A stretch of 64,000 nt of DNA from Gammaproteobacteria bacterium. GTDB taxonomy: Bacteria > Pseudomonadota > Gammaproteobacteria > SZUA-229. The position numbers and the translations under genes were made by a program. The stretch covers positions 62,001-126,000 of the forward strand of contig JAGXGK010000015.1 in NCBI GenBank assembly GCA_024636785.1, in the 5' to 3' direction. Positions 18,400 through 27,525 of the stretch are shown piece after piece (the stretch's first letter is position 1; each line of letters starts with the position of its first letter). The notes below the pieces were generated by a model. The model was not told the origin of the DNA. It saw only the letters and a list, made by a program, of their open reading frames with translations, and ran no database searches.

Positions 18400-19266
18400 T
18401 TAATGTTTTCCGTCGCCGCTCGCCGCGGCCAGTATTTTATCCAGCCAGCGAGCGGGTAAGAGTCTTTTTAGATAGCCAAACAGGTAGGTGGGAAAGGTGA
18501 CGTAGTAACGGGGCTTGGGGCGGCGTGCCTCCAGGGCATGGATGATCTTGTTGAGCACCGCTTCAGGTGGCAGTGTGAAGGGGGCAACCGGCCCCGGTTG
18601 TTTCAGTCTCTTCAGAACACGCCGGTATTTGTCGTGGTGAATGCTGTTTTCAATATCAATGTGCTTTTCTAGCAGCTTGACGCCGTTGGCGCGAAACTGA
18701 CTGACGATGGGGCCGGGTTCGATCAGCGAAATATGAATGCCGGTGTCGGCCAGCTCGAGTCTGAGTGTATCGCTCAGGCCTTCAATGGCAAATTTTGAAG
18801 CGTTATAGGCGCCGCGAAAGGGCATGGCGACAAAGCCAAGCACCGAGCTGTTCTGGATGATGCGGCCATAACCCTGACGGCGCATCACCGGCAATACAAG
18901 GTTGGTCAGCTCCTGCCAGCCGAAGACGTTGGTTTCAAACTGGGTGCGCAAGGTGTCCCTGGAGAGATCTTCAACCGCGCCCGGAATGCCGTAAGCACCG
19001 TTATTGAACAGGGCATAGAGTTTACCGCCGGTGCGCTCCAGAATTTCGGCAACGGCGGCGCGAATGGATTCGGAGTCGTCCAGATCGAGCTGCAAACTTT
19101 CCAGGCCTTCATTATTCAGCGCGGCTACACTTTCGGCGCGTCGTGCGGTGGCGAAGACGCGATAACCGCGCTGCTGCAAACCTTTGGCTGCACAGTAGCC
19201 AATGCCACTCGAGCAGCCGGTAATAAGGATAGTTTTTCTGGATGATGGAGCGGCAGGTGAAGACAT
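18400..19266 (-). CDS. Short-chain dehydrogenase/reductase (SDR), classical type
   Basis: 288 residues with a Rossmann fold: the NAD(P)-binding glycine motif TGCSSGIG near the N-terminus, NNGAYG (NAG-type), catalytic Ser in NSSVLG and the YNASK pair. Basic residues after the second strand (ATARRAESV) suggest NADP(H). The substrate is not evident. The C-terminal region [21 protein letters not shown] is hydrophobic and basic, as in SDRs that associate with membranes or lipids. Divergent from aspS, with 127 bp between the two starts. Confidence 0.88.
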   Translation of the reverse strand: MSSPAAPSSRKTILITGCSSGIGYCAAKGLQQRGYRVFATARRAESVAALNNEGLESLQLDLDDSESIRAAVAEILERTGGKLYALFNNGAYGIPGAVEDLSRDTLRTQFETNVFGWQELTNLVLPVMRRQGYGRIIQNSSVLGFVAMPFRGAYNASKFAIEGLSDTLRLELADTGIHISLIEPGPIVSQFRANGVKLLEKHIDIENSIHHDKYRRVLKRLKQPGPVAPFTLPPEAVLNKIIHALEARRPKPRYYVTFPTYLFGYLKRLLPARWLDKILAAASGDGKH

Positions 19267-19393
19267 AGCGAAAGCTTATCACGTCATTCTGCGCACCGGC
19301 CGGTTTCGTCGTTTAGCCTGGCCAGACTTGATTGAAAACCCGTCAGGCCGTAACATTCACCCCCCATTTTCTCACCTTTCAAGCGGACCAGCC

Positions 19394-21172
19394 ATGCGCA
19401 GTCAATATTGCGGAAAAATTACCGAAGAGTTTTTAGATCAGGAAGTTACTTTATGTGGCTGGGTTAATCGTCGTCGCGATCATGGTGGGGTGATTTTTAT
19501 CGATTTACGTGACCGCGAAGGCGTGGTGCAGGTGGTGTTCGACCCCGACCGTGCGGAAATTTTTCAGATGGCCGAACGTGTGCGCAACGAGTACGTGTTG
19601 CAGGTGAAAGGCAAGGTGCGCGCGCGTGATGAAAGCGCGGTGAATCCCAATCTGGCCACCGGTGCCATCGAAGTGCTGGCGCTGGAGTTGCAGGTGCTCA
19701 ACACCTCCGAAACGCCGCCGTTCCAGCTCGACGATAATGACGTGCACGAAGACCTGCGCCTGCGTTATCGCTACATCGACCTGCGCCGCGATGAAATGCA
19801 AAAGCGTATCAGGCTGCGCAGTGATGTCACCGCTTATCTACGCTTTTTTCTGGACAAGCGTGGTTTTCTGGATATCGAAACGCCCATGCTGACCAAAGCG
19901 ACACCGGAAGGTGCGCGTGATTATCTGGTGCCCAGTCGCACCCATCCCGGCAGTTTCTTCGCCCTGCCGCAGTCACCGCAGCTGTTCAAGCAGCTGCTGA
20001 TGATGTCGGGTCTGGATCGTTATTATCAGATCGTGCGCTGTTTCCGCGATGAAGACCTGCGCGCTGATCGCCAGCCCGAATTCACCCAGGTGGATATCGA
20101 GACTTCGTTTATGTATGAAGAAGATGTCATGCAGCTCAACGAAGATATGATGCGCGGCCTGTTCAAAGAGGTGTTGGATGTTGATCTGCCCAATCCATTT
20201 CCACGCATGACCCATGAAAACGCCATGCTGCGTTACGGTTCGGATAAACCGGATCTGCGCATTCCCATGGAGCTGGTCGATCTGGCGGATGTGATGAAAG
20301 AGGTGGAGTTCAAGGTGTTCTCCGGTCCGGCGAATGATTCACAAGGCCGCATTGTGGTGCTGAAAGTACCCAACGGTGCCTCGCTCTCGCGCAAGGATAT
20401 TGACGGTTACACCGAATTTGTCGGTCGCTATGGTGCCAAGGGTCTGGCCTGGATCAAGGTCAACGATGTGGCGGCGGGTCGTGAAGGTCTGCAATCGCCG
20501 ATTGTGAAATTCCTGCCGGATGAAGCCATTAGCGCGATTCTCGAAAAAACCGGCACTCACTCCGGCGATTTGCTGTTTTTTGGTGCCGGTGATACCAACG
20601 TGGTGAATGAGTCGATGGGTGCGCTGCGCAACAAAGTCGGCGAAGACACCGGTCTGGTCGAGGATATCTGGGCACCGCTCTGGGTGGTGGATTTCCCGAT
20701 GTTCGAGCGCAACAAACAGGGTGCCTGGACAGCGCTGCACCATCCATTCACAGCGCCTTCGGTTGAGAAACCGGAAGATCTGGAAAAGGATCCCGGCAGT
20801 GTGCTGTCGCGCGCTTATGATATGGTGCTCAATGGTACCGAGCTGGGTGGCGGTTCGGTGCGTATTCACGATGCAGCCATGCAGGCGGCGGTGCTGAAAT
20901 TGCTGGGCATCTCTGAGCAGGAAGCGGAAGAAAAATTCGGCTTCCTGCTGACCGCGCTGAAATACGGTTGTCCGCCGCATGCGGGTCTGGCTTTCGGTCT
21001 GGATCGTCTGGTAATGTTGATGTCGGGCGCACGCTCGATTCGCGATGTCATGGCGTTTCCGAAAACCCAGTCCGCCGCCTGCCCGTTAACCTCGGCACCG
21101 GCACCGGTCTCTGCCGAGCAGCTTAAGGAATTGAATCTGCGCTTGCGCAAGGTCGAGAGCAAAGAAGAATAG
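19394..21172 (+). CDS. aspS: Aspartyl-tRNA synthetase
   Basis: 592 residues from the ATG at 19394 ([18 protein letters not shown]). The open frame continues 64 codons upstream, but that part overlaps the divergent SDR gene and matches nothing in AspRS. Domains: OB-fold anticodon binding (1-105), class II catalytic core with [20 protein letters not shown] (motif 2), the bacterial GAD insertion (about 285-420) and motif 3 [12 protein letters not shown]. The C-terminal segment [15 protein letters not shown] resembles the Pseudomonas type, which is non-discriminating and also charges tRNA-Asn; that specificity is an inference. Confidence 0.96.
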   Translation: MRSQYCGKITEEFLDQEVTLCGWVNRRRDHGGVIFIDLRDREGVVQVVFDPDRAEIFQMAERVRNEYVLQVKGKVRARDESAVNPNLATGAIEVLALELQVLNTSETPPFQLDDNDVHEDLRLRYRYIDLRRDEMQKRIRLRSDVTAYLRFFLDKRGFLDIETPMLTKATPEGARDYLVPSRTHPGSFFALPQSPQLFKQLLMMSGLDRYYQIVRCFRDEDLRADRQPEFTQVDIETSFMYEEDVMQLNEDMMRGLFKEVLDVDLPNPFPRMTHENAMLRYGSDKPDLRIPMELVDLADVMKEVEFKVFSGPANDSQGRIVVLKVPNGASLSRKDIDGYTEFVGRYGAKGLAWIKVNDVAAGREGLQSPIVKFLPDEAISAILEKTGTHSGDLLFFGAGDTNVVNESMGALRNKVGEDTGLVEDIWAPLWVVDFPMFERNKQGAWTALHHPFTAPSVEKPEDLEKDPGSVLSRAYDMVLNGTELGGGSVRIHDAAMQAAVLKLLGISEQEAEEKFGFLLTALKYGCPPHAGLAFGLDRLVMLMSGARSIRDVMAFPKTQSAACPLTSAPAPVSAEQLKELNLRLRKVESKEE

Positions 21173-21229
21173 ACCTGTTCCCGGATGACTTTTCCGGCCG
21201 ATGTTTTGTTGAAAAAGAGGGCGCAATTG

Positions 21230-22321
21230 ATGACCATAGCCATACAGACTTACATGCTGCTCGACGATCAGGAATGCGATGCGCGTATTGCCGCCGCCAG
21301 GCAGAAGCTGGGCGATAAACTGGTCATTCTGTGCCATCATTATCAGCGCGATGAGGTGTTCAGACACGCCGATTTTACCGGCGACTCATTAAAGCTTTCA
21401 CGTGCCGCAGCAGAATCCAAAGCCGAATACATCATTTTTTGCGGCGTGCATTTTATGGCCGAGGTGGCCGATATTCTGTCGCGCCCCGATCAGGTGTCAA
21501 TACTGCCCGATTTATCGGCAGGCTGTTCGATGGCCGATATGGCCGATCTGCGCAATGTCGAAAAAGCCTGGCGAGAGCTTGCAGAGGTACTCGACCCTGA
21601 CGAAACTGTTTCACCGGTCACCTACATTAACTCCGCCGCAGATCTGAAAGGTTTCTGTGGTGAACACGGCGGTATTGTCTGCACTTCCACCAATGCGCGT
21701 CACGTTCTGGAATGGTGCTACGGGCAGCGCGAAAAAGTGCTGTTCTTCCCCGACCAGCATCTGGGGCGCAATACCGCTTACAGCATGGGCATTCCTCTGG
21801 AAGAAATGGTGATCTGGGATTACGATAAACCCATGGGCGGTTTGACGCCGGAGCAAATCCGCAACGCCAAAATCATTCTGTGGAAAGGTTTCTGTTCAGT
21901 GCACCAGATGTTCAAGCCCGAACAGATCGATCAGTTCAAGGAAAAATACCCCGAAACCCAGGTCATCTCCCATCCGGAAAGCCCGTTTGAAGTCTGCCAG
22001 AAATCGGATTATGTCGGCTCCACGGAATTCATCATCAACACCATCGCCAGCAGCGAGCCGGGCAGTCGCTGGCTGGTGGGCACCGAACTGAATCTGGTCA
22101 ATCGTCTGCACGAACAGTTCCAGCATGAAGGCAAGAATGTACACTTCATGTCGCCGACCGTGTGCATGTGCTCTACCATGTTCCGCATCGACCCGCAGCA
22201 CCTGCTGTGGGTGCTGGAAAATCTGCTGGAGGGGAATGTGGTTAATCAGGTCAGCGTGCCTGAAGATGTGGCGCAGCAGGCCAAAATCGCACTGGCGCGC
22301 ATGCTGGACGTTTCACCATAA
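21230..22321 (+). CDS. nadA: Quinolinate synthase A
   Basis: 363 residues from the ATG at 21230. A further in-frame ATG at 21185 lacks a ribosome site, while the later start has AGAGG nearby. The [4Fe-4S] enzyme condenses iminoaspartate with dihydroxyacetone phosphate to quinolinate. Motifs are CHHYQRDEV, FCGVHFMAEVA, the cysteine in GIVCTSTNA and the third ligand region in TVCMCSTMFRIDP. The nadE gene lies upstream in the same window, so both the entry and final steps of NAD synthesis are local. A small lipoprotein gene follows after 37 bp. Confidence 0.95.
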   Translation: MTIAIQTYMLLDDQECDARIAAARQKLGDKLVILCHHYQRDEVFRHADFTGDSLKLSRAAAESKAEYIIFCGVHFMAEVADILSRPDQVSILPDLSAGCSMADMADLRNVEKAWRELAEVLDPDETVSPVTYINSAADLKGFCGEHGGIVCTSTNARHVLEWCYGQREKVLFFPDQHLGRNTAYSMGIPLEEMVIWDYDKPMGGLTPEQIRNAKIILWKGFCSVHQMFKPEQIDQFKEKYPETQVISHPESPFEVCQKSDYVGSTEFIINTIASSEPGSRWLVGTELNLVNRLHEQFQHEGKNVHFMSPTVCMCSTMFRIDPQHLLWVLENLLEGNVVNQVSVPEDVAQQAKIALARMLDVSP

Positions 22322-22358
22322 AATCCGCTCTCTTCTCATCATCGCTGCGTTGATACTT

Positions 22359-22829
22359 ATGAAAATAAAAACACCGCTAATTTTAAGCTTGATGCTGTTG
22401 CTGCCTGCCTGTGGTCAAACCCCGTTGATTCATGCAGGTGCTGATGAAATAACCGTGAGTTCTGAACCCTCAGGCGCTTCGATTTATGTCATGGGTAAGA
22501 AGATAACGGAAACACCAGCGGTGATTGATCTGAGTGCGGTGTATCCGGTTATCTATGCGCAGGAATTACAGAGCGACTACGGGCGGATTACGCTGAAACA
22601 TGAAGCTTGTGAAGATCGTATCATTACGGTCAGTTCCGGCATGATGAGCAACGGCCTGAAAGCAAAGCTGGATTGTGTGACTGCAAAAGAGCCGCAGGTT
22701 GCGTTACCCGCGCCAATGGCTAAACCGGTTGCGCAACGTCTGCAAGAGTTGCAGGCATTGAAAGACAAGGGGTTACTCAGTGAAGAGGAATATCAGACGA
22801 TCCGTAACAGAATTCTGGATTCGCTCTAG
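22359..22829 (+). CDS. Small lipoprotein with PEGA-like and SHOCT-like segments
   Basis: 156 residues from the ATG at 22359. The signal MKIKTPLILSLMLLLPACG ends in a lipobox (LLPAC). The middle segment ITVSSEPSGASIYVMGKKI resembles the PEGA domain, a surface-layer or envelope-binding fold. The C-terminal 30 residues, beginning RLQELQALKDKGLLSEEEYQ, look like the SHOCT oligomerisation motif. Function unknown; likely an envelope-bound oligomer. The frame extends upstream into the end of nadA, but that part is a shadow. A terminator follows. Confidence 0.78.
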   Translation: MKIKTPLILSLMLLLPACGQTPLIHAGADEITVSSEPSGASIYVMGKKITETPAVIDLSAVYPVIYAQELQSDYGRITLKHEACEDRIITVSSGMMSNGLKAKLDCVTAKEPQVALPAPMAKPVAQRLQELQALKDKGLLSEEEYQTIRNRILDSL

Positions 22830-22855
22830 GGGAGTGACCGGTAAGGCCGGAATAG

Positions 22856-22896
22856 AAAAGGGGCACAACACCTGTTTAGATGTTGTGCCTTTTTTC
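22856..22896. terminator. Rho-independent terminator, lipoprotein gene side
   Basis: GGCACAACA (22862-22870), a ten-base loop, then TGTTGTGCC followed by TTTTTT, with AAAAG on the left flank. It ends the nadA-lipoprotein transcript and may also stop the convergent cytochrome gene, whose stop codon is at 22937. Confidence 0.85.
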
Positions 22897-22936
22897 GTAG
22901 TATTTCAGCAATTTCTCTGCTTAAATCCATCCGGTT

Positions 22937-23593
22937 CTATTTTGCTGAAATCAGGCGGATGTAGCTGATAACATCCTTGATCTCATTTTCTGAGAGCACA
23001 GCTTTCCAGCCGGGCATCAGCGTCGATCCCGAAGTACCATTAGCAATGATCGAGTGCATTTTTTCATTCGATATTTTATTCATGGCACTGGCATCGGTAT
23101 GGTCGGCGGGCTCCATATCATAAAGCCTGGTAATAATGCCTTTGCCTCTGCCGTTACCGTGACAAAGGGTGCAGTAAGCATCATAAACTTCTTTGCCTTT
23201 TAACGGGTTGCCGGAAACGGGGTATTTGGCACTATGCAGATAGCGCACATAGGAAACCAGAGAATCAATTTGGGTATGCGGTATCGCCAGACCCCATTTG
23301 GGCATCGCGCTGGATACTTCGCCATGCGGCGCCGTGCCTTCAATGATCTGGAACAGCTCACGGTCGCTTAATTTTGATAGCTCGGTGTTGTCGGTCAGAT
23401 CGGCGGGTTTGTCTTCCAGCTTGTCGGCGAGCGGGCCGTTGCCTGTGCCATCAGCACCGTGGCAGACAAAACAGTTAGTGCTGAAAATCCGATAACCCTC
23501 CAGGTTTTTTGAAAATTCGGCAAATGCGTTAGATGACAGCAATATTAAAATTGCAAAACATGCAGGTGTTTTCCATACCATAGATTGCTTCAT
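22937..23593 (-). CDS. Periplasmic dihaem cytochrome c
   Basis: 218 residues: a signal peptide of about 25 residues (MVWKTPACFAILILLSSNAFA) and two similar class I cytochrome domains. Domain 1 has CFVCH near residue 41 and the Met ligand region AMPKWG; domain 2 has CTLCH near 140 and LMPGWK. Both domains share the GADGTGNGPL / GNGRGKG glycine loop. It is a small c4-like or tandem c-type electron carrier. Its gene lies 46 bp after the haem-barrel gene in the same direction, the same partner arrangement as cyc2 and the dihaem cyc1 in Acidithiobacillus ferrooxidans, though sequence relation to Cyc1 is not established here. Confidence 0.88.
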   Translation of the reverse strand: MKQSMVWKTPACFAILILLSSNAFAEFSKNLEGYRIFSTNCFVCHGADGTGNGPLADKLEDKPADLTDNTELSKLSDRELFQIIEGTAPHGEVSSAMPKWGLAIPHTQIDSLVSYVRYLHSAKYPVSGNPLKGKEVYDAYCTLCHGNGRGKGIITRLYDMEPADHTDASAMNKISNEKMHSIIANGTSGSTLMPGWKAVLSENEIKDVISYIRLISAK

Positions 23594-23639
23594 GATTTTA
23601 TCCTCTTTATAAATTAGGTCAGGTTGTTAACAAACGGCA

Positions 23640-24914
23640 TTAAAAACCGGCAAACAGCATCAGCATTGCATAGTCAGCACCCGCGGCGTCACTGTCGGAG
23701 TCGACTGCGTACAGCTCAAATTTTATATTCTGCGCCGCCAGATATTGTGCGCCCAGCGTGGTTTCGGCTGTGGTGTCGGCGAGCTTTTTCGAAGCATGCG
23801 CGAGGTATATCGAGGTTCCGGCCATTACTTCCAGCTTGGCCAGCAGACCATAGGCGGTGGCATCATCTACAAGATCACTATTGTAGAAGTTTGTTTCTGC
23901 AGCGGTGCTCTTAGGAGCAACGCCGTAACTGGCATAAATGCCCAGCGGCATGCTGCCTGCCATACCCTGCAGCTGTGCATCCAGACCCCAGCTATCGACA
24001 AAAGTCTCAGTGGCCGGGTCAGTTTTACCTGTCTCGACACTGCCGGTCATCATCGATACGCCAAACCCTGTATCCCAGCCACCGATGTTCGGGGTATAGC
24101 CGGCTCTGACGTAGTGCGCCAGACCGCCCAGTATATCGGCATGAACATTGCCCCAGGTAGGTGTCCAGTGGGAGTAATTAACAAACCATTCGGGTGATTT
24201 ATAAACAAAGGCGATACCGGTGGCTTCACCTGAAGCGGTGCCCAGCGCCTGAGCAGCGCTGAAGCCCTTGCGATTTTCTATCGGACGCTGCGAGCGCTGT
24301 ATGCCGGTGTTGAGCATTTCAAAACCATAACCTACACCCAGTCCATCGGTTGAAAAGGGAATAATGGCGAAGCTGTCACCCACGGCGAAATGGAACTTGG
24401 TAGAGAGGAAGTTGCCGGTGGCTTCACCTGAGCCAGTATCTGCGGTACAGGTTGTCGCATCAGCCGGGTTAGTACAGGTCAACGAACCATCACCGGTATC
24501 AGCTTCCTGCGGCCCCATGCCCAGTTCCATCAGGAAACCGATATTTTCCGAGGCGCGGCCACCGACCAGCAGTGCCGCTTCATCCGGCCACTGGATCTCA
24601 CCGCGGTTACGGTCATCGTTATCTTTTAACTGGTAACGGAGTTTGGTGATAACTGAAACATTCAGTGTTGAAGGTAAGGAGAGATTCTCGCCTTCGATCA
24701 TTGGCTGTGCGCCCTGCATGGTGTAACCATCGGCGCGAAAACTACGGCCAAAAGAGTTAAGTGCGGGAAAACTTTGATAATGACAGCCCATGCAAGGCAT
24801 GCTTGTCTGTCGTGAAAATGCCGGCACGGCATCGGCGGTTTTCGAAATTAGAAAAGTGGAAAATATAATGCTCAGGCTGGCGAGATAAAAACTCGCTGTT
24901 TTCATGTGTCGCAT
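23640..24914 (-). CDS. Outer-membrane fused monohaem cytochrome / beta-barrel, Cyc2-like
   Basis: 424 residues. A signal peptide ends near Ala29, then directly AVPAFSRQTS, a single haem site CMGCH (Cys41, Cys44, His45) and YQSFPALNSFGRSFRADGYT. After about residue 75 the sequence alternates polar and aromatic or hydrophobic residues in barrel-like strands and ends in a terminal Phe (LMLFAGF), the outer-membrane sorting signal. This plan, a tiny N-terminal haem domain plugged into a roughly 16-strand porin, is that of Cyc2, the Fe(II) oxidase of neutrophilic and acidophilic iron oxidisers, whose N-terminal signature is of the form A-P-FARQTG--C--CH----P-L--FGR-FK--GY. Iron as the donor is inference. 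GAGGAAA precedes the ATG by seven bases. Confidence 0.7.
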   Translation of the reverse strand: MRHMKTASFYLASLSIIFSTFLISKTADAVPAFSRQTSMPCMGCHYQSFPALNSFGRSFRADGYTMQGAQPMIEGENLSLPSTLNVSVITKLRYQLKDNDDRNRGEIQWPDEAALLVGGRASENIGFLMELGMGPQEADTGDGSLTCTNPADATTCTADTGSGEATGNFLSTKFHFAVGDSFAIIPFSTDGLGVGYGFEMLNTGIQRSQRPIENRKGFSAAQALGTASGEATGIAFVYKSPEWFVNYSHWTPTWGNVHADILGGLAHYVRAGYTPNIGGWDTGFGVSMMTGSVETGKTDPATETFVDSWGLDAQLQGMAGSMPLGIYASYGVAPKSTAAETNFYNSDLVDDATAYGLLAKLEVMAGTSIYLAHASKKLADTTAETTLGAQYLAAQNIKFELYAVDSDSDAAGADYAMLMLFAGF

Positions 24915-25061
24915 GATTATGTTTCCTCATTTTTGAGTGGTTTATTATTTTTATTAATTTCTGAAATTATTGTTTTTATTAATCCTCTTGCATATTTACA
25001 CATTAAATAGAAAGTAAAATCAAGTTATTGTTTTTTATCGAGAATAAATCTCAATAACAAT

Positions 25062-25076
25062 AAGATTGAGAATCTT
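25062..25076. promoter_or_regulatory. Inverted repeat upstream of the Cyc2-like gene, possible Fur-type operator
   Basis: AAGATT-GAG-AATCTT is a perfect 6-3-6 palindrome about 150 bp upstream of the ATG at 24914, in an A/T-rich leader. Extended to 19 bases it agrees with the E. coli Fur consensus at 12 positions by my count. That is within the range of weak Fur boxes, and also of chance in A/T-rich DNA. Confidence 0.35.
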
Positions 25077-25080
25077 AATT

Positions 25081-25408
25081 ATAACTGCATAATGAGCCTT
25101 TATTAATGGAAGAATTTGAGGGTGTTCGGGCTTCTAAATAACAGGACTTTTCCAGTGTCACGGTGAAAAATAGACGTTTAAATCACTGTGATAATTCAAA
25201 AGCGCAATGGATGTATCAAGTGTTCAGCATAGGGTAGGTAGACAGGCTCGGCTTTGCCTTTGCCTTTGACATTATGGTGCAGAATATTTTTTCCAGTTAT
25301 CTATGATGACCGCAGGCAGAACTTTACGATGCGCAAAATAGATTAATGAGGTCTAATATCCATCCTCGAAACCTCCCTTTAAGGTCCGCTCTCAGCTAAA
25401 CTGCCTGC
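25081..25408. other. Non-coding interval before the hydrolase gene
   Basis: About 330 bp (about 490 bp counting the A/T-rich leader from 24915) without a supportable gene. It contains a short tandem GCCTTT block (near 25252-25268) and no clear terminator. It should hold divergent promoters for the Cyc2-like gene and the hydrolase, but I cannot place a convincing -35/-10 pair. Confidence 0.5.
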
Positions 25409-26068
25409 ATGCGAGAAGCGGTCGTTTTAGTACATGGTATCTGGATGAATGGTCTGGAGTTCTGGCGCTTGCGCCGGAAGCTGGAGCGCGCCGGTTATGA
25501 GTGTCATGTTTTCAAATATCATGAACGCAGGCGGTCTCTGGCGGAAACCGCCACCCGTCTGCATGACTTCCTCGCCACAATTGATGCGCCAGTGGTGCAT
25601 TTTGTCGGTCACAGCCTGGGTGGCCTCGTGTTGCTGCATCTGTTCAGCCAATATCCCTTTACGACTAAAGGTCGCATCGTCCTGCTGGCGAGTCCGGTCA
25701 ATGGCAGTGTGGTGGCGAAGCGTCTGGCCCGCCCGCGATTGACCCATTGGCTGCTGGGGCAGAGCATGGAGCAGGGGCTGGATGGTAATGCGCCGCCGTG
25801 GAAGAGCTGGCAGGATATCGGCATTATTTCAGGCACCTTCCCGATGGGGCTCGGGCTGATTGTCGGCGGACCGGATTTGCCGCACGACGGCACGGTGTCG
25901 GTGGAGGAGACCATGCTCCGGGGCGCCACCGATGCGCTGCTGCTGCCGGTGAGCCATTTCGGCATATTATTCTCTTCAGAGGTGGCTGAGCAGGTCATTA
26001 TCTTTTTGCGCGCCGGCAAGTTCGATGAGGAGATGGTGATGCCGCTGCCCGATTCCAGTTTTGTATAA
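25409..26068 (+). CDS. Alpha/beta-hydrolase, lipase-like
   Basis: 219 residues, cytoplasmic (no signal). The oxyanion strand VLVHGIWMNG, nucleophile elbow GHSLGG (Ser in the GxSxG motif), an Asp in PHDGTVS and the final His in VSHFGI make a plausible Ser-Asp-His triad. The family resembles triacylglycerol lipase or PGAP1-like hydrolases of gammaproteobacteria. The substrate is not evident. It stands alone upstream of yebC, separated by 118 bp. Confidence 0.85.
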   Translation: MREAVVLVHGIWMNGLEFWRLRRKLERAGYECHVFKYHERRRSLAETATRLHDFLATIDAPVVHFVGHSLGGLVLLHLFSQYPFTTKGRIVLLASPVNGSVVAKRLARPRLTHWLLGQSMEQGLDGNAPPWKSWQDIGIISGTFPMGLGLIVGGPDLPHDGTVSVEETMLRGATDALLLPVSHFGILFSSEVAEQVIIFLRAGKFDEEMVMPLPDSSFV

Positions 26069-26186
26069 ATCGTAGCCGGCGATTCGGGGTGGATGTTAGC
26101 CACCGTTCTTTATCAGTTCATCAATGCTGTACTCAATGTTAGACTGCCTGCCAGATAGAATTCGCCTGGGGTGATAAGAGGCTTTT

Positions 26187-26933
26187 ATGGCAGGGCACAG
26201 TAAATTTGCGAACATCAAGCACCGCAAAGCGGCGCAGGATAAGAAGCGCGGCAAGATTTTTACCAAGTTGATACGGGAGATTACCGTCGCCGCCAAAATC
26301 AGTGGTGATATCGCCGCCAACCCTCGATTACGGCTGGCGGTGGACAAGGCGCTGGCGGCGAACATGACCCGCGACACCATCGAGCGTGCCATCAAACGCG
26401 GTGCCGGCGGCGATGAGGATGTGGTTTATGAGGAGATCCGCTACGAGGGCTACGGCCCGGCGGGCGTGGCGGTGATGGTGGATTGCATGACCGATAACCG
26501 TAACCGCACCGTCTCCGAGGTGCGCCATGCCTTCACCCGGGCGGGGGGCAATCTGGGCACCGATGGCTCGGTCGCCTTTATGTTTACCCGTATGGGCCTG
26601 CTCAGCTACCCGCCGGGTAGCGACGAGGACGCGATTATGGAAGCGGCGCTGGAAGCGGGCGCTGAAGATGTGGCCGGCGCGGATGACGGTGGTATCGAAG
26701 TGGCGACGGCATTTGAAGATTTTCTCGCGGTGAAGGAGGCGATGATCGCGGCCGGGTTTGTGCCGGAGCAGGCGCAGATCATTGAAAAACCGGCGACCAT
26801 GACCGATGTCGCATTTGAGGATGCCGAGAAAATCATGCATCTGATCGATGCCCTGGAAGATCTGGATGATGTGCAGGAGGTCTATACCAATGCCGATTTT
26901 TCCGATGAAGTCATGGCGCAGCTCTCACAGTGA
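26187..26933 (+). CDS. yebC: YebC/TACO1-family regulator
   Basis: 248 residues opening [20 protein letters not shown], the family signature (more often HSKWANIKHRK). Three-domain family members act as transcriptional regulators in some bacteria and, from more recent work, help ribosomes pass proline-rich stretches. Full length with the acidic C-terminal domain. The yebC-ruvC-ruvA-ruvB order is conserved in proteobacteria and is present here with 67 bp before ruvC. Confidence 0.95.
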   Translation: MAGHSKFANIKHRKAAQDKKRGKIFTKLIREITVAAKISGDIAANPRLRLAVDKALAANMTRDTIERAIKRGAGGDEDVVYEEIRYEGYGPAGVAVMVDCMTDNRNRTVSEVRHAFTRAGGNLGTDGSVAFMFTRMGLLSYPPGSDEDAIMEAALEAGAEDVAGADDGGIEVATAFEDFLAVKEAMIAAGFVPEQAQIIEKPATMTDVAFEDAEKIMHLIDALEDLDDVQEVYTNADFSDEVMAQLSQ

Positions 26934-27000
26934 CGCTTCGCTCCGTGTCTACGTTGAATCTCCCGGCCATAAAACTGCATTGCGAAGTATGGATTAAACC

Positions 27001-27525
27001 TTGAAAACAAAAATACGTATCATCGGCATCGACCCCGGTTCCCGCATTACCGGTTACGGCGTTCTCGACACCGATGGTTTCCGTCACAGTTATGTGGCCA
27101 GTGGTCACATAACGATCAAGGGCGATGCGCTACCGCAACGATTGGGCATCATTTTTGATGAGGTGGCCGCGGTGATTGCAGAGTGGCAGCCGGAGTCGAT
27201 GGCGATTGAGCAGGTATTTATGAGCCGCAATGCCGATTCGGCGCTCAAGCTGGGGCAGGCCAGAGGTGCGGCCATCTGCGCCGGGGTACAGGCCAAACTC
27301 AGCGTGGACGAATACGCCGCGCGGGTCATAAAGCAATCGGTGGTCGGTACCGGCGCCGCGGATAAACAGCAGATACAGATGATGATGCAGAAACTATTAG
27401 GTCTGGAACAAAAATTACAGAGCGATGAGGCCGATGCGCTGGCGATAGCCATGTGCCATGCTAACCATGCGCACGTCAGATCAGCTGGCATTGTGCGCGG
27501 TTCGCGCCGGGGGCGCTGGGTATGA
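27001..27525 (+). CDS. ruvC: Holliday junction resolvase RuvC
   Basis: 174 residues. Acidic catalytic residues are visible in IGIDPGSRITGYG (Asp), AIEQVFMSRNADSA (Glu) and DEADALAIAMCHA (two Asp). RuvC cuts four-way junctions presented by RuvAB. The start is a TTG at 27001; there is no better in-frame ATG near, and the conserved core begins only nine residues in. The stop overlaps the ruvA start (ATGA). Confidence 0.96.
   Translation: MKTKIRIIGIDPGSRITGYGVLDTDGFRHSYVASGHITIKGDALPQRLGIIFDEVAAVIAEWQPESMAIEQVFMSRNADSALKLGQARGAAICAGVQAKLSVDEYAARVIKQSVVGTGAADKQQIQMMMQKLLGLEQKLQSDEADALAIAMCHANHAHVRSAGIVRGSRRGRWV

Noticed and set aside
19202-19393. 64-codon N-terminal extension of aspS
   Set aside because: Overlaps the divergent SDR gene and is absent from AspRS proteins; the canonical start is the ATG at 19394.
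20339-20980. 213-codon minus-strand frame opposite aspS
   Set aside because: Shadow of the aspS frame; His, Gln and Thr rich.
22125-22358. Upstream extension of the lipoprotein frame into nadA
   Set aside because: The lipoprotein signal peptide begins only at 22359; the extension overlaps the conserved end of nadA in another frame.
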